NCBI RefSeq assembly: GCF_015207755.1
Contig: NZ_JADEWH010000013.1
Location: 62,001-126,000 of the forward strand
Length of the DNA stretch: 64,000 nucleotides
Reading direction: 5' to 3'
Source of the DNA: Nodularia sp. LEGE 06071
GTDB taxonomy: Bacteria; Cyanobacteriota; Cyanobacteriia; Cyanobacteriales; Nostocaceae
The stretch's first letter is position 1. Every line of letters begins with the position of its first letter. The notes beneath the pieces are model-generated. The model ran no database searches. It saw nothing but the letters and a program-made list of their open reading frames with translations, and was not told the origin of the DNA. The position numbers and the translations under genes are program-made. Below, piece by piece: positions 44,643-55,677 of the stretch.

Positions 44643-44967
44643 TTATTTATTCTCCTAATTTCTGAGTAATACCTATGAAACAGGGAATGGGGACTTGGAA
44701 GAGGCAGAGGAGCAGGGGGCAGGGTGCAGAGGGGAGTAAATTGGACTTGTACCAAAATCCTTCTCCCTTTCTCCTCCTCTTCTTCTATACACAGTCCTGC
44801 CTGTCTGCCTTTGAGCCTGTTTTGCCCCCTAAATTCCCCTAGTTTGGGGGACGAGTGAAAATTCTTGTTCCCCCATAATTGGGGGTTAGGGGGCGATTCG
44901 ATCACTTGTGTGTACACCGTAGCTCTTCTTCTAGGGACTGGGGACTAGGATTTTTGACTCAGCACAC
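44643..44967. other. Spacer between the SPFH and NfeD genes
   Basis: 325 bp filled with low-complexity repeats: GAAGAGGCAGAGGAGCAGGG-type STRR at 44699-44730 and C-rich/G-rich blocks (TTTGGGGGAC, CCCCCATAATTGGGGG) further on. No coding signal is visible. Confidence 0.7.
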
Positions 44968-45405
44968 TCAACGCAAGAGATAATCTGGCATCACAATCAA
45001 GGTAGTGCCTTCTCTTCTGACTACATAAACTCTTTGATTGGGTGCTACGCTGAGTTGTTCGTCGTCACATTGTGCGCGCCAAGAATTGCCCTCGTATAGT
45101 ACCCGCCCGGATTGCCCAGCCGGGATTTCTGTTAAGGTTTCGGCTAAAACTGTATCCTGCATTTTCGACTTGCGCCGGCGCGGTTGCAAAAACTTCCGAG
45201 AAAGCAAAATCAAAGCTGTGGAAAGCAGTAACCAAACCGCAACTTGCAGCCATAAATTCCCCAAACCCACTACAGACAGTAGCGCCACGATCAAGGCACT
45301 AATTCCCATCATGAATTCGACAAAAGCCGATGGTAAGAACAGTTCTATTAAGCACAGAACAGATCCTGCCAGTAGCCATATTAAGGTATAACTTGGCATA
45401 GGCAT
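44968..45405 (-). CDS. NfeD-like membrane protein (short form)
   Basis: A protein of 145 aa with two or three membrane helices (residues 5-70) and a C-terminal OB-fold-like domain of about 60 residues (GQSGRVLYEGNSWRAQ). It lacks the N-terminal ClpP-like protease of long NfeD. These short forms partner with stomatin-like SPFH proteins, here encoded downstream on the same strand. ATG 45405 or 45399 could be the start. Confidence 0.9.
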   Translation of the reverse strand: MPMPSYTLIWLLAGSVLCLIELFLPSAFVEFMMGISALIVALLSVVGLGNLWLQVAVWLLLSTALILLSRKFLQPRRRKSKMQDTVLAETLTEIPAGQSGRVLYEGNSWRAQCDDEQLSVAPNQRVYVVRREGTTLIVMPDYLLR

Positions 45406-45638
45406 AGCGCCATCCTAGACTCTACATTCATCTAAATGTATTTCTGAGATTAGATACACCCAGACTGTGACCGTTTACGGAAAATCAAACTTGATCTTTT
45501 GAGGATCATGTTTGATTAACTTCAGTAACAAGCTGTAATCATGGGTACAGGAATCCAGTCTATTCTAGCGTTCACCTCTTTGAAACTTAAATTTAATCGA
45601 AATTCACAAGTTGGTTTATTTTTTGACTTTATACATTC

Positions 45639-47591
45639 ATGATTTCGACACAGCGAATAATTTATTGCGTCAATCCAGGCTGTACTCACCCCATTAATCC
45701 TGTGGGGGAGAGTGTTTGTGCAAGTTGCCAAACTCCTTTAGTTCACCGCTATCTCTGGGCTAGTGGTTCCTTAGCAGCTGCCATTTTACCCAAAACTAAA
45801 GTGCTAGATAGGTATGAGGTGATCACACCGCAGGTTTGGTTAGATACTCAGCCGGGGTTACCGCCAACAGTTCCTGAAGAGTTACCAAAAGAGGTTATCC
45901 CTTATTTAAGGCTATACCAAGAGCGTTTGCACCTACCGGAAGTGTATGGCTTGGTTTACGCCGCAGAAGCAGGTGCAGATGATATCCTCTTGCTGGAAAA
46001 TGTGCCGATAGATGAGACAGGAAATCTTTACCCCAGCATTGCGGAAGCATGGGAAAAAGCCACGGCGGTGAGACAAGTTTACTGGCTATGGCAAATTCTC
46101 CAACTGTGGAAACCTTTATCAGAGTTAGGAGTTGCCCATAGTTTACTGATGCCAGATAATTTGCGATCGCAAGGTTGGTGTGTCCGACTATTGGAACTTC
46201 ACCACACAGCAGCTACTCAGAAACCGAGTTTGGCTGATTTAGCTCAATCTTGGCAGCCTTGGGTGGCATCTGTAAATACCCCAGTATCCCAAGAATTAGA
46301 AAATATCGTGCAACAGATGTGTAGCACTGAGATAGAGTTAAAAACCATTTCTACTCAACTCAATACCTTATTACTTGCAACGGCGGCAGAATTACCATTC
46401 AGCCTGAAAGTGGCAGGGGCAACCGATGTTGGACCCCAATTGCGGCAAAATGAAGATAATTGTTATCCGATGGCTACTAGCGACCTAGATGACCCCATAC
46501 TGCCACGATTGACGATTGTTTGTGATGGCATTGGTGGACACCAAGGCGGTGAGGTTGCTAGTCAATTGGCTGTACAGTCACTGAAATTGCAAATCCGGGC
46601 GTTGTTAACGGAAGTAGAAGCACAAACTGAACCAGTTCCGCCTGATTTATTCCAAGAACAACTAGAAGCCAGTTTGCGGGTCGTGAATAACGTCCTATGC
46701 GCTTGTAATGACGAACAGAAACGCCAAGGCAGAGAACGCATGGCCACAACCCTGGTGATGGCAGTACAAGTGCCGCAACGAGTGCCAACGACCTCTGGAT
46801 GGCAATCAGATAATGCCCATGAACTTTATTTAGCTAATATTGGCGATAGTCGTGCTTATTGGATAACTCCCAACTACTGCCAGTTACTAACAGTAGATGA
46901 TATTGTGGCGACGCGAGAAGTGCGTTCTGCCCGCAGTCTATATCGTCCAGCGCTAGAGAGAATAGATGCAACTGCCCTCACCCAAGCATTGGGGACAAAA
47001 GATGCCGAATTTCTACACATTGTAATTAAACGCTTTATTGTGGAAGAAGACGGAGTATTGCTGCTGTGTTCGGATGGTTTAAGTGATCATAATTGGGTAG
47101 AAAAATCTTGGCAGGATTATGTCATCCCTGTATTAGCAGGTCAAATTTCAGTTGCAGATACTGTCAGCAATTGGATTAATTTCGCAAATGAGAAAAATGG
47201 TCATGATAATACTTCTGTCGTGATGACTCTTTGCCGAGTATCCAGAGAATATTTAGTGCCAGTCACTCCATTATTGCTTCCTGAAGAACCTGAAAAACTT
47301 GAAGAACTTGAAGAACCTGAAGAAGAATCTTCCTTGGCGGAAAGTTCCCAAGCACTACTGGATTTGGATTTGACACTTGATAATCTGCCAGATTCACCCA
47401 TCCCTACCCCAGTCAAATCACCAATTCAGCGTAAACCTGTGGTGCTAATTGGGGGATTATTGGCTGTGCTGGTAGCGGCTACAAGTCTGGGATTATTGGC
47501 TTGGTGGGAAGTTAATCCGCAAGGATTTCAACAGATATGTCGGCAACTTCCCCAAAGAATCCAACCAATATGTCCCAAACCAAGTAAGTAG
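45639..47591 (+). CDS. PP2C-type phosphatase with zinc-ribbon and kinase-like region
   Basis: A protein of 650 aa. Residues 10-30 carry CxxxxC...CxxC (C10, C15, C27, C30), a probable zinc ribbon. Residues about 55-245 read as a degenerate protein-kinase-like domain: LLLENVPID and GVAHSLLMPDNLR sit where a hinge and catalytic loop would be, but the catalytic aspartates are missing. Residues about 255-505 form a PP2C domain with RQNEDN, CDGIGGHQGGE, IGDSRAYW and CSDGLSDH metal ligands. A Glu-rich linker and one membrane helix (about 602-622) follow. It is likely a membrane-anchored Ser/Thr phosphatase. Substrate unknown. Confidence 0.88.
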   Translation: MISTQRIIYCVNPGCTHPINPVGESVCASCQTPLVHRYLWASGSLAAAILPKTKVLDRYEVITPQVWLDTQPGLPPTVPEELPKEVIPYLRLYQERLHLPEVYGLVYAAEAGADDILLLENVPIDETGNLYPSIAEAWEKATAVRQVYWLWQILQLWKPLSELGVAHSLLMPDNLRSQGWCVRLLELHHTAATQKPSLADLAQSWQPWVASVNTPVSQELENIVQQMCSTEIELKTISTQLNTLLLATAAELPFSLKVAGATDVGPQLRQNEDNCYPMATSDLDDPILPRLTIVCDGIGGHQGGEVASQLAVQSLKLQIRALLTEVEAQTEPVPPDLFQEQLEASLRVVNNVLCACNDEQKRQGRERMATTLVMAVQVPQRVPTTSGWQSDNAHELYLANIGDSRAYWITPNYCQLLTVDDIVATREVRSARSLYRPALERIDATALTQALGTKDAEFLHIVIKRFIVEEDGVLLLCSDGLSDHNWVEKSWQDYVIPVLAGQISVADTVSNWINFANEKNGHDNTSVVMTLCRVSREYLVPVTPLLLPEEPEKLEELEEPEEESSLAESSQALLDLDLTLDNLPDSPIPTPVKSPIQRKPVVLIGGLLAVLVAATSLGLLAWWEVNPQGFQQICRQLPQRIQPICPKPSK

Positions 47592-47597
47592 AGAGTC

Positions 47598-47622
47598 TGA
47601 CAAATGACAAATGACAAATGAC
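47598..47622. repeat. TGACAAA/CCAATGA heptamer array
   Basis: Mixed heptamer repeat directly after the PP2C stop, related to the CCAATGA arrays at 7742 and 34964. Confidence 0.85.
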
Positions 47623-47721
47623 CAATGACTATTTGTTGTAGAATTAAATTTGTCGTCGAAGCGCACAGCAAAACAAAAGCGGGTTTTTAACTATCCGAAT
47701 GTCGCTGACTAACCACTATTA

Positions 47722-47741
47722 AAGCCTGCATGGGCAGGCTT
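47722..47741 (+). terminator. Possible terminator after the PP2C gene
   Basis: AAGCCTGC (47722-47729) and GCAGGCTT (47734-47741) form a perfect 8-bp stem with a 4-nt loop. The following GGTTTG is only weakly T-rich. Confidence 0.5.
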
Positions 47742-47906
47742 GGTTTGTATAGCAGTTACAGAGGCAGAGGCGTAAAACAAAGCTTCTGTCCCTATGGGAG
47801 CTTAAAATTTACTGTTACAAACAGTTGATTTTTCAAGAAAGCAGTTCAGTGAGGAATGCAGGTGGAGATGCTTGTGGAACAGCAAAAGCTAGATATAAAT
47901 GTTGCT

Positions 47907-48128
47907 ATGAAAGTTGGCGATCGCGTCCGTGTTAAAGAGTCGGTTGTAGTATATCATGAGCCTGATCATCGCGGTCAGGCTTGTGACATCAAAGGTACAG
48001 AAGGTGAAGTCATCGGTATTGCTACTGAATGGCAAGGTAGACCAGTCAGCGCTAATCTGCCAATTTTAGTCAGGTTTACTAAAAAATTTAAAGCTCATTT
48101 ACGTGAAAATGAGCTAGAAGTCATTTAA
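47907..48128 (+). CDS. ftrV: Ferredoxin-thioredoxin reductase variable chain FtrV
   Basis: A protein of 73 aa from ATG 47907 (MKVGDRVRVKESVVVYHEP), the usual family start. In-frame ATGs at 47856 and 47868 would add 17 or 13 residues; neither has well-spaced ribosome signals. EWQGRPVSANLPILVRF and FKAHLRENELEVI are strongly conserved. FtrV is the small heart-shaped subunit that stabilises the Fe-S catalytic subunit passing electrons from ferredoxin to thioredoxin. The gene for the catalytic chain is not in the window. Confidence 0.93.
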   Translation: MKVGDRVRVKESVVVYHEPDHRGQACDIKGTEGEVIGIATEWQGRPVSANLPILVRFTKKFKAHLRENELEVI

Positions 48129-48133
48129 ATGAC

Positions 48134-48355
48134 TCACGAGCGGCGAAACCACTGGAAAATATTTAGTTCGCCGCGCATTTTTTCCAAGTCTTGGCGATGC
48201 TGTTCTGCCGTTATTTCATACCACTGGCAATAATTCTCAAACTCTGAGCGGGTGTGAACTTCTTGGTAGAATTGATAAGTTATGTGGTAGTTAGCAAAGG
48301 TTTCCTCAACTTCAAATTGAGGCGCTGGCATAATATAAGGTAAATTTTTAGACAT
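48134..48355 (-). CDS. Small conserved hypothetical protein
   Basis: A protein of 73 aa, aromatic-rich (FANYHITYQFYQEVHTRSEF), ending IFQWFRRS. It is convergent with ftrV with only a 5-bp gap. I think it belongs to a short cyanobacterial family but cannot name it. No membrane helix or metal motif. Confidence 0.6.
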   Translation of the reverse strand: MSKNLPYIMPAPQFEVEETFANYHITYQFYQEVHTRSEFENYCQWYEITAEQHRQDLEKMRGELNIFQWFRRS

Positions 48356-48434
48356 ACTTTTAATATTTATCAGCTATTTAATGAAATTATAGACTGGACA
48401 AAATCCTTGCACAGAAGCAATGAATCGCGTCTTT

Positions 48435-49226
48435 TCACAGCCAACCGCGCCAACTATAGACAAAACTGCCAATGTATTCTTTGAGGGCGCTAGTAAATTG
48501 ATGTAGGTTATTGGTGTCAGGTAATAAATTGAGGATAGCGGCTTTGGGAGTACTGCTGAGTTCTTGCAGTTCACCTTGACTGACGAGAAAATCAGTAGGA
48601 GCAGCAATCACATCCATACCTAGACGCTGGAAAATTTTCAGCGATCGCGGCATATGCATTGCCGAAGTCACTAATAATACTTTACCAATTCCACGAGATG
48701 CTAAAATTTTCTGGACATTTACCGCATTTTGATAAGTATTCAGAGATTCCGGTTCCTGGATAATTACCTCAGAGGGAATACCAAGAGATGTGAGGATATC
48801 TGCCATATCTGCCGATTCTGGGTTACCACCACCACGCCAATCGATACGTCCTCCACTGAGAATAATCATGGGGGCTTTCTGTTGGCGATATAACTGCGCT
48901 GCATAAATGACGCGATCGCCTGCTTCACTTAAATCCACAGTCGGCCGGGGCGGATAGGCTGATTTCGTCGCCCCACCTAAAACGACAATGGCCTCTGCAT
49001 TCGGGACTGGGCTAGGAGGGAGATGTTGCCATTCCAGCGATCGCACCAAGGATTTCGCCACCCAACCATTACTGGAAACCAGCAATAAAGTTAAAGCCAA
49101 AGAAATAGCGATCGCTGCTATGCGTGGTCGTTTCCACAACGTTACCAAAGCCACAATCAAGCTGATACTCACTACTCCCAGAGGATAAAAAAATAGTGGT
49201 AGTAACTTAGAAAAATATAAAAACAT
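48435..49226 (-). CDS. YdcF/ElyC-family (DUF218) membrane protein
   Basis: A protein of 263 aa with two N-terminal membrane helices (residues 8-55) and a DUF218 domain: AIVVLGGATKS, IILSGGR and LLVTSAMHMPRSLKIF. ElyC/SanA-type proteins act in envelope integrity and peptidoglycan-precursor lipid metabolism; YdcF binds AdoMet. The precise role here is unknown. It is preceded by a GAATTAC repeat array. Confidence 0.85.
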   Translation of the reverse strand: MFLYFSKLLPLFFYPLGVVSISLIVALVTLWKRPRIAAIAISLALTLLLVSSNGWVAKSLVRSLEWQHLPPSPVPNAEAIVVLGGATKSAYPPRPTVDLSEAGDRVIYAAQLYRQQKAPMIILSGGRIDWRGGGNPESADMADILTSLGIPSEVIIQEPESLNTYQNAVNVQKILASRGIGKVLLVTSAMHMPRSLKIFQRLGMDVIAAPTDFLVSQGELQELSSTPKAAILNLLPDTNNLHQFTSALKEYIGSFVYSWRGWL

Positions 49227-49248
49227 ATTCAGTATCAGGTTTTTGCTG

Positions 49249-49287
49249 TAATTACGAATTACGAATTACGAATTACGAATTACGAAC
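49249..49287. repeat. GAATTAC heptamer array (x5)
   Basis: Five perfect tandem heptamers in the 66-bp gap between two minus-strand genes. STRR class. Confidence 0.95.
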
Positions 49288-49292
49288 TATCC

Positions 49293-49796
49293 TCACCTTT
49301 CCCAAAACCTAAAATTGACACTTCCCGAAGCTCGACGATAACGACGAGTCAGTTTTCTTCTCTGCTGTTTGGTGATCCTTTCTCTAGGAGTTTCATTTAT
49401 CTCTATGTCTAAAGCTTCCAGTGGTAGCTGAGTTTGCACTGCTTCCTTGCTTCCCCACCAAGCCGTAATCCAGCCGCCACCAACAGCCGCGATTGCACCC
49501 AGCAAGATACTTAAGGGTGGAGAATAGCCCAAAAATACAAAGCCTAACAGAAAAAATAACCAGTATTTTAGTCCTGCGTCGATACCATCAGATGAGGCTA
49601 CAGTCGTTTCCTGGGCGCTATTTTTACTGGAATTTGTGAACCAACCTAAGAAGAAACCAGCAATAATGCCGAGGAAGATACTCAGGGGTAGTGAAAACCC
49701 CGCCAGCATCAATATTAATACTAAAAATCCCCCAAATATGAGTTGAGAAAAGAATTCTGGCGAGATGGGGGGTAAACCTTGATTGTTTGGTGCCAT
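49293..49796 (-). CDS. Membrane protein with two duplicated helical pairs, unknown function
   Basis: A protein of 167 aa. Two similar hydrophobic blocks, one in residues 20-55 (FSLPLSIFLGIIAGFFLGW) and one in residues 75-112 (YSPPLSILLGAIAAVGGGW), indicate an internal duplication of a helical hairpin. The C-terminus is strongly basic (KQQRRKLTRRYRR). It lies between the APH-kinase gene upstream and ydcF downstream, all on the minus strand. Family not recognised. Confidence 0.7.
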   Translation of the reverse strand: MAPNNQGLPPISPEFFSQLIFGGFLVLILMLAGFSLPLSIFLGIIAGFFLGWFTNSSKNSAQETTVASSDGIDAGLKYWLFFLLGFVFLGYSPPLSILLGAIAAVGGGWITAWWGSKEAVQTQLPLEALDIEINETPRERITKQQRRKLTRRYRRASGSVNFRFWER

Positions 49797-49820
49797 AAGG
49801 TCATAAATACTATGAAGTAC

Positions 49821-51350
49821 TTATTTTAGTTGTGTCTGTGGTGGTTGAGTTGTATCCCAAATTTGCACATAGGGTTTTTCCTCTGCGGTAAATGCTTCGG
49901 CTTGCTGAAGTTGCGATGTTAATAAATCGACTGTAGCATCAGCAATATCACCCGTGCGTTTAGCCAGACGCTCTTGCACAACTTCTAAAGGTGCTGTGCA
50001 GTAAATAATTTGCAGGGGAAGCTGAGATTTTTCTGCTTGAGCGATCGCTTCTTGTCTCAGTTGTTCCTTATCATACTTGGCATCTAAAATTACATTAAAA
50101 CCTTGCTTCGCCAGCATAATACCCAAATCCAGCAATCGGGCATAAGTTTTTTGGGTCATCTCAGGGGTATATAAATCATCCCCACCACGTTCCCAAAGAG
50201 AAATTCCCCCCAAATGTTTCCGCACTGCATCGGAGCGAATTTGAATAGCCTTGAGTTCACGGGCTAAATATTTAGCCGTGGTAGACTTTCCAGAACCCGA
50301 CACCCCAGACATTAAAATCAGTTTTCCGGCTTTGGGTTTAGTATACTCCCAAGCCTGGTGGTAATATTCTGCCGCCGTTTTTGCCGCCTCTGCCTTAGCT
50401 GTTGCTGGCACACCGGGGTCATCTAACAGAAATGAAGTCACCTTTGCCCTCACATAAGCCTGACGGCTTAAATACAAAGGTAGTACCTGCAATCCTTCCC
50501 AATCGCCAGTTTGCTCAACGTAGGTATTCAAAAACGCATTAGCCAAATTAGGGCTGTGTCGCGCCTCTAAATCCATCACCGTAAACGCCACATCATACAT
50601 GACATCGACAAAGCGAAACGGCTCGTTAAACTCAATGCAGTCAAAAAGGGTAATTTTATCATGCCACAGAGCAATATTTCTCAGGTGTAAATCACCGTGA
50701 CATTCGCGAATATAGTTATTTTCAACTCTGCTGGTGAATAATTCTGGACGCTCTAAAAAAAAGTTGTCTGTATATTGCTTTGTTTCCTGAAACTGTTTCT
50801 GTGTTTGAGGGCCACCAATATACTTTTCAGTTTGTTGGTAATTCTCATCAATTGCTGCCCGTACCTGCGGCACTTCGCCAAAACTGCGAATATAATCATC
50901 AGTTGCAGATTTCCCGTGGTATTGCGCCACGACTTGCCCCAAATCCTCTAGGTGAGTCTCATTTAACTTACCTTGCTCAAATAGTGTACTAAATAGCAAC
51001 TCTTGGGGAAACTGGCGCATTTTCAGGGCATATTCCACAGCCTTTCCGGCTCCCCCTAGATGATGTTGCTCATCGACCATCGTCACAGGCAATACTTCCA
51101 AATACAGTTCAGCAGCGCCGCGTTGATTCAACCGCAATTCTTCCTGACAAAAATGTTTGCGTTTCTCTAAGGTGGAAAAATCCAAAAAGCCAAAATTTAC
51201 TGGTTTTTTCAGCTTATAGGCGTAATCTCCCGTGAGTAATACATAGGAAATATGAGTTTGAATCAGTTGAATTGGTTCTGTAACTGCATGGGGATAAAAT
51301 CCCGGCTGTAACATCTGCTGAATTAAAACTGGAAGATTTACTTCTGTCAT
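49821..51350 (-). CDS. Two-domain protein: APH-like kinase plus P-loop kinase
   Basis: A protein of 509 aa from ATG 51350; the frame is open 18 codons further but conservation starts at MTEVNLPVLIQQ. Residues 30-330 form an aminoglycoside-phosphotransferase-like domain with CHGDLHLRNI (catalytic loop) and LFDCIEFN (metal aspartate). Residues about 335-500 are a P-loop kinase with GVSGSGKSTTAKYL, resembling gluconate or zeta-toxin kinases. This fusion is widespread in bacteria, but its substrate is unknown. It is 24 bp upstream of the membrane-protein gene and probably co-transcribed with it. Confidence 0.87.
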   Translation of the reverse strand: MTEVNLPVLIQQMLQPGFYPHAVTEPIQLIQTHISYVLLTGDYAYKLKKPVNFGFLDFSTLEKRKHFCQEELRLNQRGAAELYLEVLPVTMVDEQHHLGGAGKAVEYALKMRQFPQELLFSTLFEQGKLNETHLEDLGQVVAQYHGKSATDDYIRSFGEVPQVRAAIDENYQQTEKYIGGPQTQKQFQETKQYTDNFFLERPELFTSRVENNYIRECHGDLHLRNIALWHDKITLFDCIEFNEPFRFVDVMYDVAFTVMDLEARHSPNLANAFLNTYVEQTGDWEGLQVLPLYLSRQAYVRAKVTSFLLDDPGVPATAKAEAAKTAAEYYHQAWEYTKPKAGKLILMSGVSGSGKSTTAKYLARELKAIQIRSDAVRKHLGGISLWERGGDDLYTPEMTQKTYARLLDLGIMLAKQGFNVILDAKYDKEQLRQEAIAQAEKSQLPLQIIYCTAPLEVVQERLAKRTGDIADATVDLLTSQLQQAEAFTAEEKPYVQIWDTTQPPQTQLK

Positions 51351-51469
51351 AAAAAGTTGGGATTGGATACTTACAGATATTGAAATAAATCCCGCAGGAT
51401 TCACGCATTGTACAAGGTCACAGACAAACTTATAAACCCATCGTCTGACGCTTATATCGCTGTGGAGTA

Positions 51470-51492
51470 GAGAGTAGGGAGTGGGGAGTGGG
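51470..51492. repeat. GGGAGTG heptamer array
   Basis: Three related units (GAGTAGG, GAGTGGG) in the spacer between rplY and the APH-kinase gene. Confidence 0.85.
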
Positions 51493-51560
51493 TTAAAACC
51501 CTTTTGGTGTCTAAGTTTGATTATCCGTTGATGTCTTAACCTCCTTGGCGGTTGCTATAA

Positions 51561-51586
51561 CAAAAAACCAGGGTTTAACCCCTGGT
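51561..51586 (-). terminator. Rho-independent terminator of rplY
   Basis: ACCAGGG (51567-51573) and CCCTGGT (51580-51586) form a perfect stem; on the minus strand TTTTTTG follows. It lies about 60 bp after the rplY stop. Confidence 0.9.
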
Positions 51587-51644
51587 ATAATCAACAATTA
51601 TCACAAATTTTTAAGTTGCGAGAAAGACAAATTCAACGTCTGTA

Positions 51645-51944
51645 TTAGTCTTTAGGAGATGCAAAAAAGCTCAGATGGTAGATAAAGCCTTTAGCTGGAT
51701 GGGATTGAACTTCTCTGAGTACAGTGGTACCTGTCCATTCCAGTTCAGGGATATTCAGTTCAATCTCTGTTTTGTTAACATCAGCTTGTTTGAGCATACG
51801 CTCAACGGTTTTAGCGTCAACTACTAGAGAAATTGATTCGGCACCTTTGTGACCGTACAAATTGGCAGGGATAAAACCAGAACGGCGTAAAGCATTGGGC
51901 TTACTACCTTCTGGTCGCTTTTGAGATTCGACTTTAATAGCCAT
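51645..51944 (-). CDS. rplY: Ribosomal protein L25 (short form)
   Basis: A protein of 99 aa. The N-terminus [20 protein letters not shown] and PANLYGHKG are the bL25/Ctc signature; the protein binds 5S rRNA. It is the short form without the C-terminal TL5 domain. It follows purA by 45 bp with TTATCAG-type repeats in the gap, so they may be co-transcribed. A strong terminator follows. Confidence 0.92.
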   Translation of the reverse strand: MAIKVESQKRPEGSKPNALRRSGFIPANLYGHKGAESISLVVDAKTVERMLKQADVNKTEIELNIPELEWTGTTVLREVQSHPAKGFIYHLSFFASPKD

Positions 51945-51946
51945 AC

Positions 51947-51978
51947 AAGTTGTTAGTTATCAGTTATCGGTTATCAGT
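51947..51978. repeat. GTTATCA heptamer array
   Basis: Four imperfect units (GTTAGTTATCAGTTATCGG) between purA and rplY; STRR class. Confidence 0.8.
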
Positions 51979-51989
51979 TGTCAGCACAT

Positions 51990-53797
<1,808 letters not shown>

Positions 53798-54427
53798 ATG
53801 ATAGCTGTGAAAAATCGAGCCGATAGAGTCGTACTTTACAACATTAGCTGGCAACAGTTTGAAAACCTTTTGCAGGATTTAGGAGAAAGTCGTGCAGCCA
53901 GAATAGCTTATGATTGCGGAACTTTGGAAATTATGACCCCTTTACCAGAACACGAACACTATAAAGAAGTAATTAGTGATTTAGTTAAAGATATTGCTGA
54001 TACCCTTGATTTAGATTATGAAAGTTATGGTTCAACTACCTGGAAGCGAGAAAGCCGCATGGCTGGTTTAGAACCAGATAATTGTTTTTATGTCCAAAAT
54101 GAAGCAGCGATTAGGGGTAGGTTAGATTTAGATTTACGCCAAGACCCGCCCCCAGATTTAGCATTAGAAATTGATGTTACTAGTAAATCTTTAAATCGAT
54201 TTCCCATTTATGCGCGGTTGGGTGTTCCTGAAGTTTGGTGTTATGACTCAGGAGAATTGAAGATTTATCTCTTGCAGAATGACGAATATATAGAATCTCA
54301 AACAAGTTTAGTTTTTCCTAGTTTACCAATTCGGGAGTTACCCAGGTTGATTGAAGAACATCGCACCGAGGGGAGAAGGGCGATGAGAAAAGCGGTAAGA
54401 AGATGGGTAAAATCTGTGTCAGATTAG
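53798..54427 (+). CDS. Uma2-family putative endonuclease (DUF820)
   Basis: A protein of 209 aa from ATG 53798, with AGGAG at 53783-53787. The Uma2 pattern is clear: ARIAYDCGTLEIMTP, HEHYKEVISDLV and PDLALEIDVTSKS, giving a PD-(D/E)XK-like core. These genes are very abundant in cyanobacteria, often near mobile DNA; their natural role is not established. The C-terminus is basic (RRAMRKAVRRW). Confidence 0.88.
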   Translation: MIAVKNRADRVVLYNISWQQFENLLQDLGESRAARIAYDCGTLEIMTPLPEHEHYKEVISDLVKDIADTLDLDYESYGSTTWKRESRMAGLEPDNCFYVQNEAAIRGRLDLDLRQDPPPDLALEIDVTSKSLNRFPIYARLGVPEVWCYDSGELKIYLLQNDEYIESQTSLVFPSLPIRELPRLIEEHRTEGRRAMRKAVRRWVKSVSD

Positions 54428-54461
54428 ACGCTAAAACGTGAATTGACCAGAGAATATTTTG

Positions 54462-55649
54462 TTAAGGCAATTTATAATCATCTGGATTTAAACCTAATTC
54501 TTTTAAAGGCTTTAATCGAAGCGATTCTTTTAGATTTAAACGAAGGTCTTCAGTTATAGGTTTTATTAACTTATCCAATTCTGCAAAAGTTATTAACTTA
54601 TCCAATTCTGCAAAAAGTAAACGGCTTGGTTCAGTTATAGGGGTTCTTAACTTATCCAATTCTGCCAAAAATAAAGGGCTTGGTGCAGTTATAGGACTTA
54701 TTAACTTATTTAATTCTGTTATATTTAAACGACGTGCTTCTGATATCAGATTGACATAATTTGTATTCTGTTCCCTAATTTCTCTAGCTTCTTCAATGAC
54801 TTCTGGCTGTTCTGGAAGCTTTAAAAAGTCTTCTGCATATTCTAAAAATTTATCAGATTGATACATATAAAATTTAACGCCAGCTTCAGTTAGCATTTCT
54901 TGTACTAACTCTGGTCGGGGACTGATAGTTTTCCCATTATGCTCTAACCACCAATCTTCCTTTTTATCATCTGTCACAAAAATGATAGATTTGTTCTCGG
55001 TTTTTGCATGGTCAATTAATTGTAACCAAAGTATAGGATCGCCATATCTATCTGGTATTGGTTTATCCTTAATATCTTTATAACCTGGAGGTATTAAATC
55101 TTTAAATCTCTGTTCGGCTTGTTTATAAACCTCCTTTAATTTATCTTGGCAATATGGTTTACCAACCCTACCATCTATAATGTCTATTAATTTATTCCAC
55201 AATTCTTCATCTTTTACCAAATCTGGATGTTCTTCTTGTGTGACTTGCAAATCTTTTTTAACTTTAGCTATTGCGACTTCAATAGTTTCTATAATTTGAC
55301 TTACATCAATATAAGGATGATTTTTATAATTTTTAACTAATTGATCTTTTAATGAGCCTATATTTAAATTACCATCCAATATCTTTTGGATTTCTTTGTA
55401 AGCTCCAAACTGTTTAGATATCACAGTTAACTTGTTTTTATGGATTTCATAAGCAACTTGATGAGGAATCCATATCCTTTCCTGAAGCTTTTGGAGAATA
55501 TCAAATAATCTTTCTCTAGTTTTAGGAGAGTATCTATAGATATGAAGCAAAACGTTGGTATCAAAGGAAAAAACACATTCCTTCCATAGTTCAGTAAAAT
55601 CTTCCTCTGTAGGTTGATAATAGCCAGGGAATAAATCACGTACATTCAT
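54462..55649 (-). CDS. PIN-like domain protein with C-terminal repeats (DUF4935-like)
   Basis: A protein of 395 aa. Residues 25-275 read as a large PIN-like nuclease domain: FSFDTNVLLH (first aspartate), IPHQVAYEIH, YGDPILW and VTDDKKEDWW (acidic cluster). Residues about 300-385 carry repeats of AELDKL followed by PIT(A/E)PS, leucine-rich and amphipathic. No antitoxin gene is adjacent. It might act as a stand-alone RNase in stress or defence. It is convergent with the Uma2 gene (34-bp gap). Start ATG 55649. Confidence 0.78.
   Translation of the reverse strand: MNVRDLFPGYYQPTEEDFTELWKECVFSFDTNVLLHIYRYSPKTRERLFDILQKLQERIWIPHQVAYEIHKNKLTVISKQFGAYKEIQKILDGNLNIGSLKDQLVKNYKNHPYIDVSQIIETIEVAIAKVKKDLQVTQEEHPDLVKDEELWNKLIDIIDGRVGKPYCQDKLKEVYKQAEQRFKDLIPPGYKDIKDKPIPDRYGDPILWLQLIDHAKTENKSIIFVTDDKKEDWWLEHNGKTISPRPELVQEMLTEAGVKFYMYQSDKFLEYAEDFLKLPEQPEVIEEAREIREQNTNYVNLISEARRLNITELNKLISPITAPSPLFLAELDKLRTPITEPSRLLFAELDKLITFAELDKLIKPITEDLRLNLKESLRLKPLKELGLNPDDYKLP
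54549..54725. repeat. In-gene tandem repeats in the PIN gene
   Basis: Imperfect direct repeats built on TTAACTTATCCAATTCTGC and GTTATAGG occur four to five times near the 3' end of the PIN-domain gene, encoding the AELDKL-PIT repeats. Confidence 0.8.
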
Positions 55650-55677
55650 TTTTCAAGAATCACTTAAGCTATTTTTA

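Noticed and set aside
49249-49287. Heptamer arrays considered as CRISPR
   Set aside because: Units are 7 bp with no spacers; they are STRR repeats. No repeat-spacer array was found anywhere in the window.
53798-55649. Uma2 and PIN genes as one toxin-antitoxin module
   Set aside because: They are convergent rather than co-directional and neither looks like an antitoxin.
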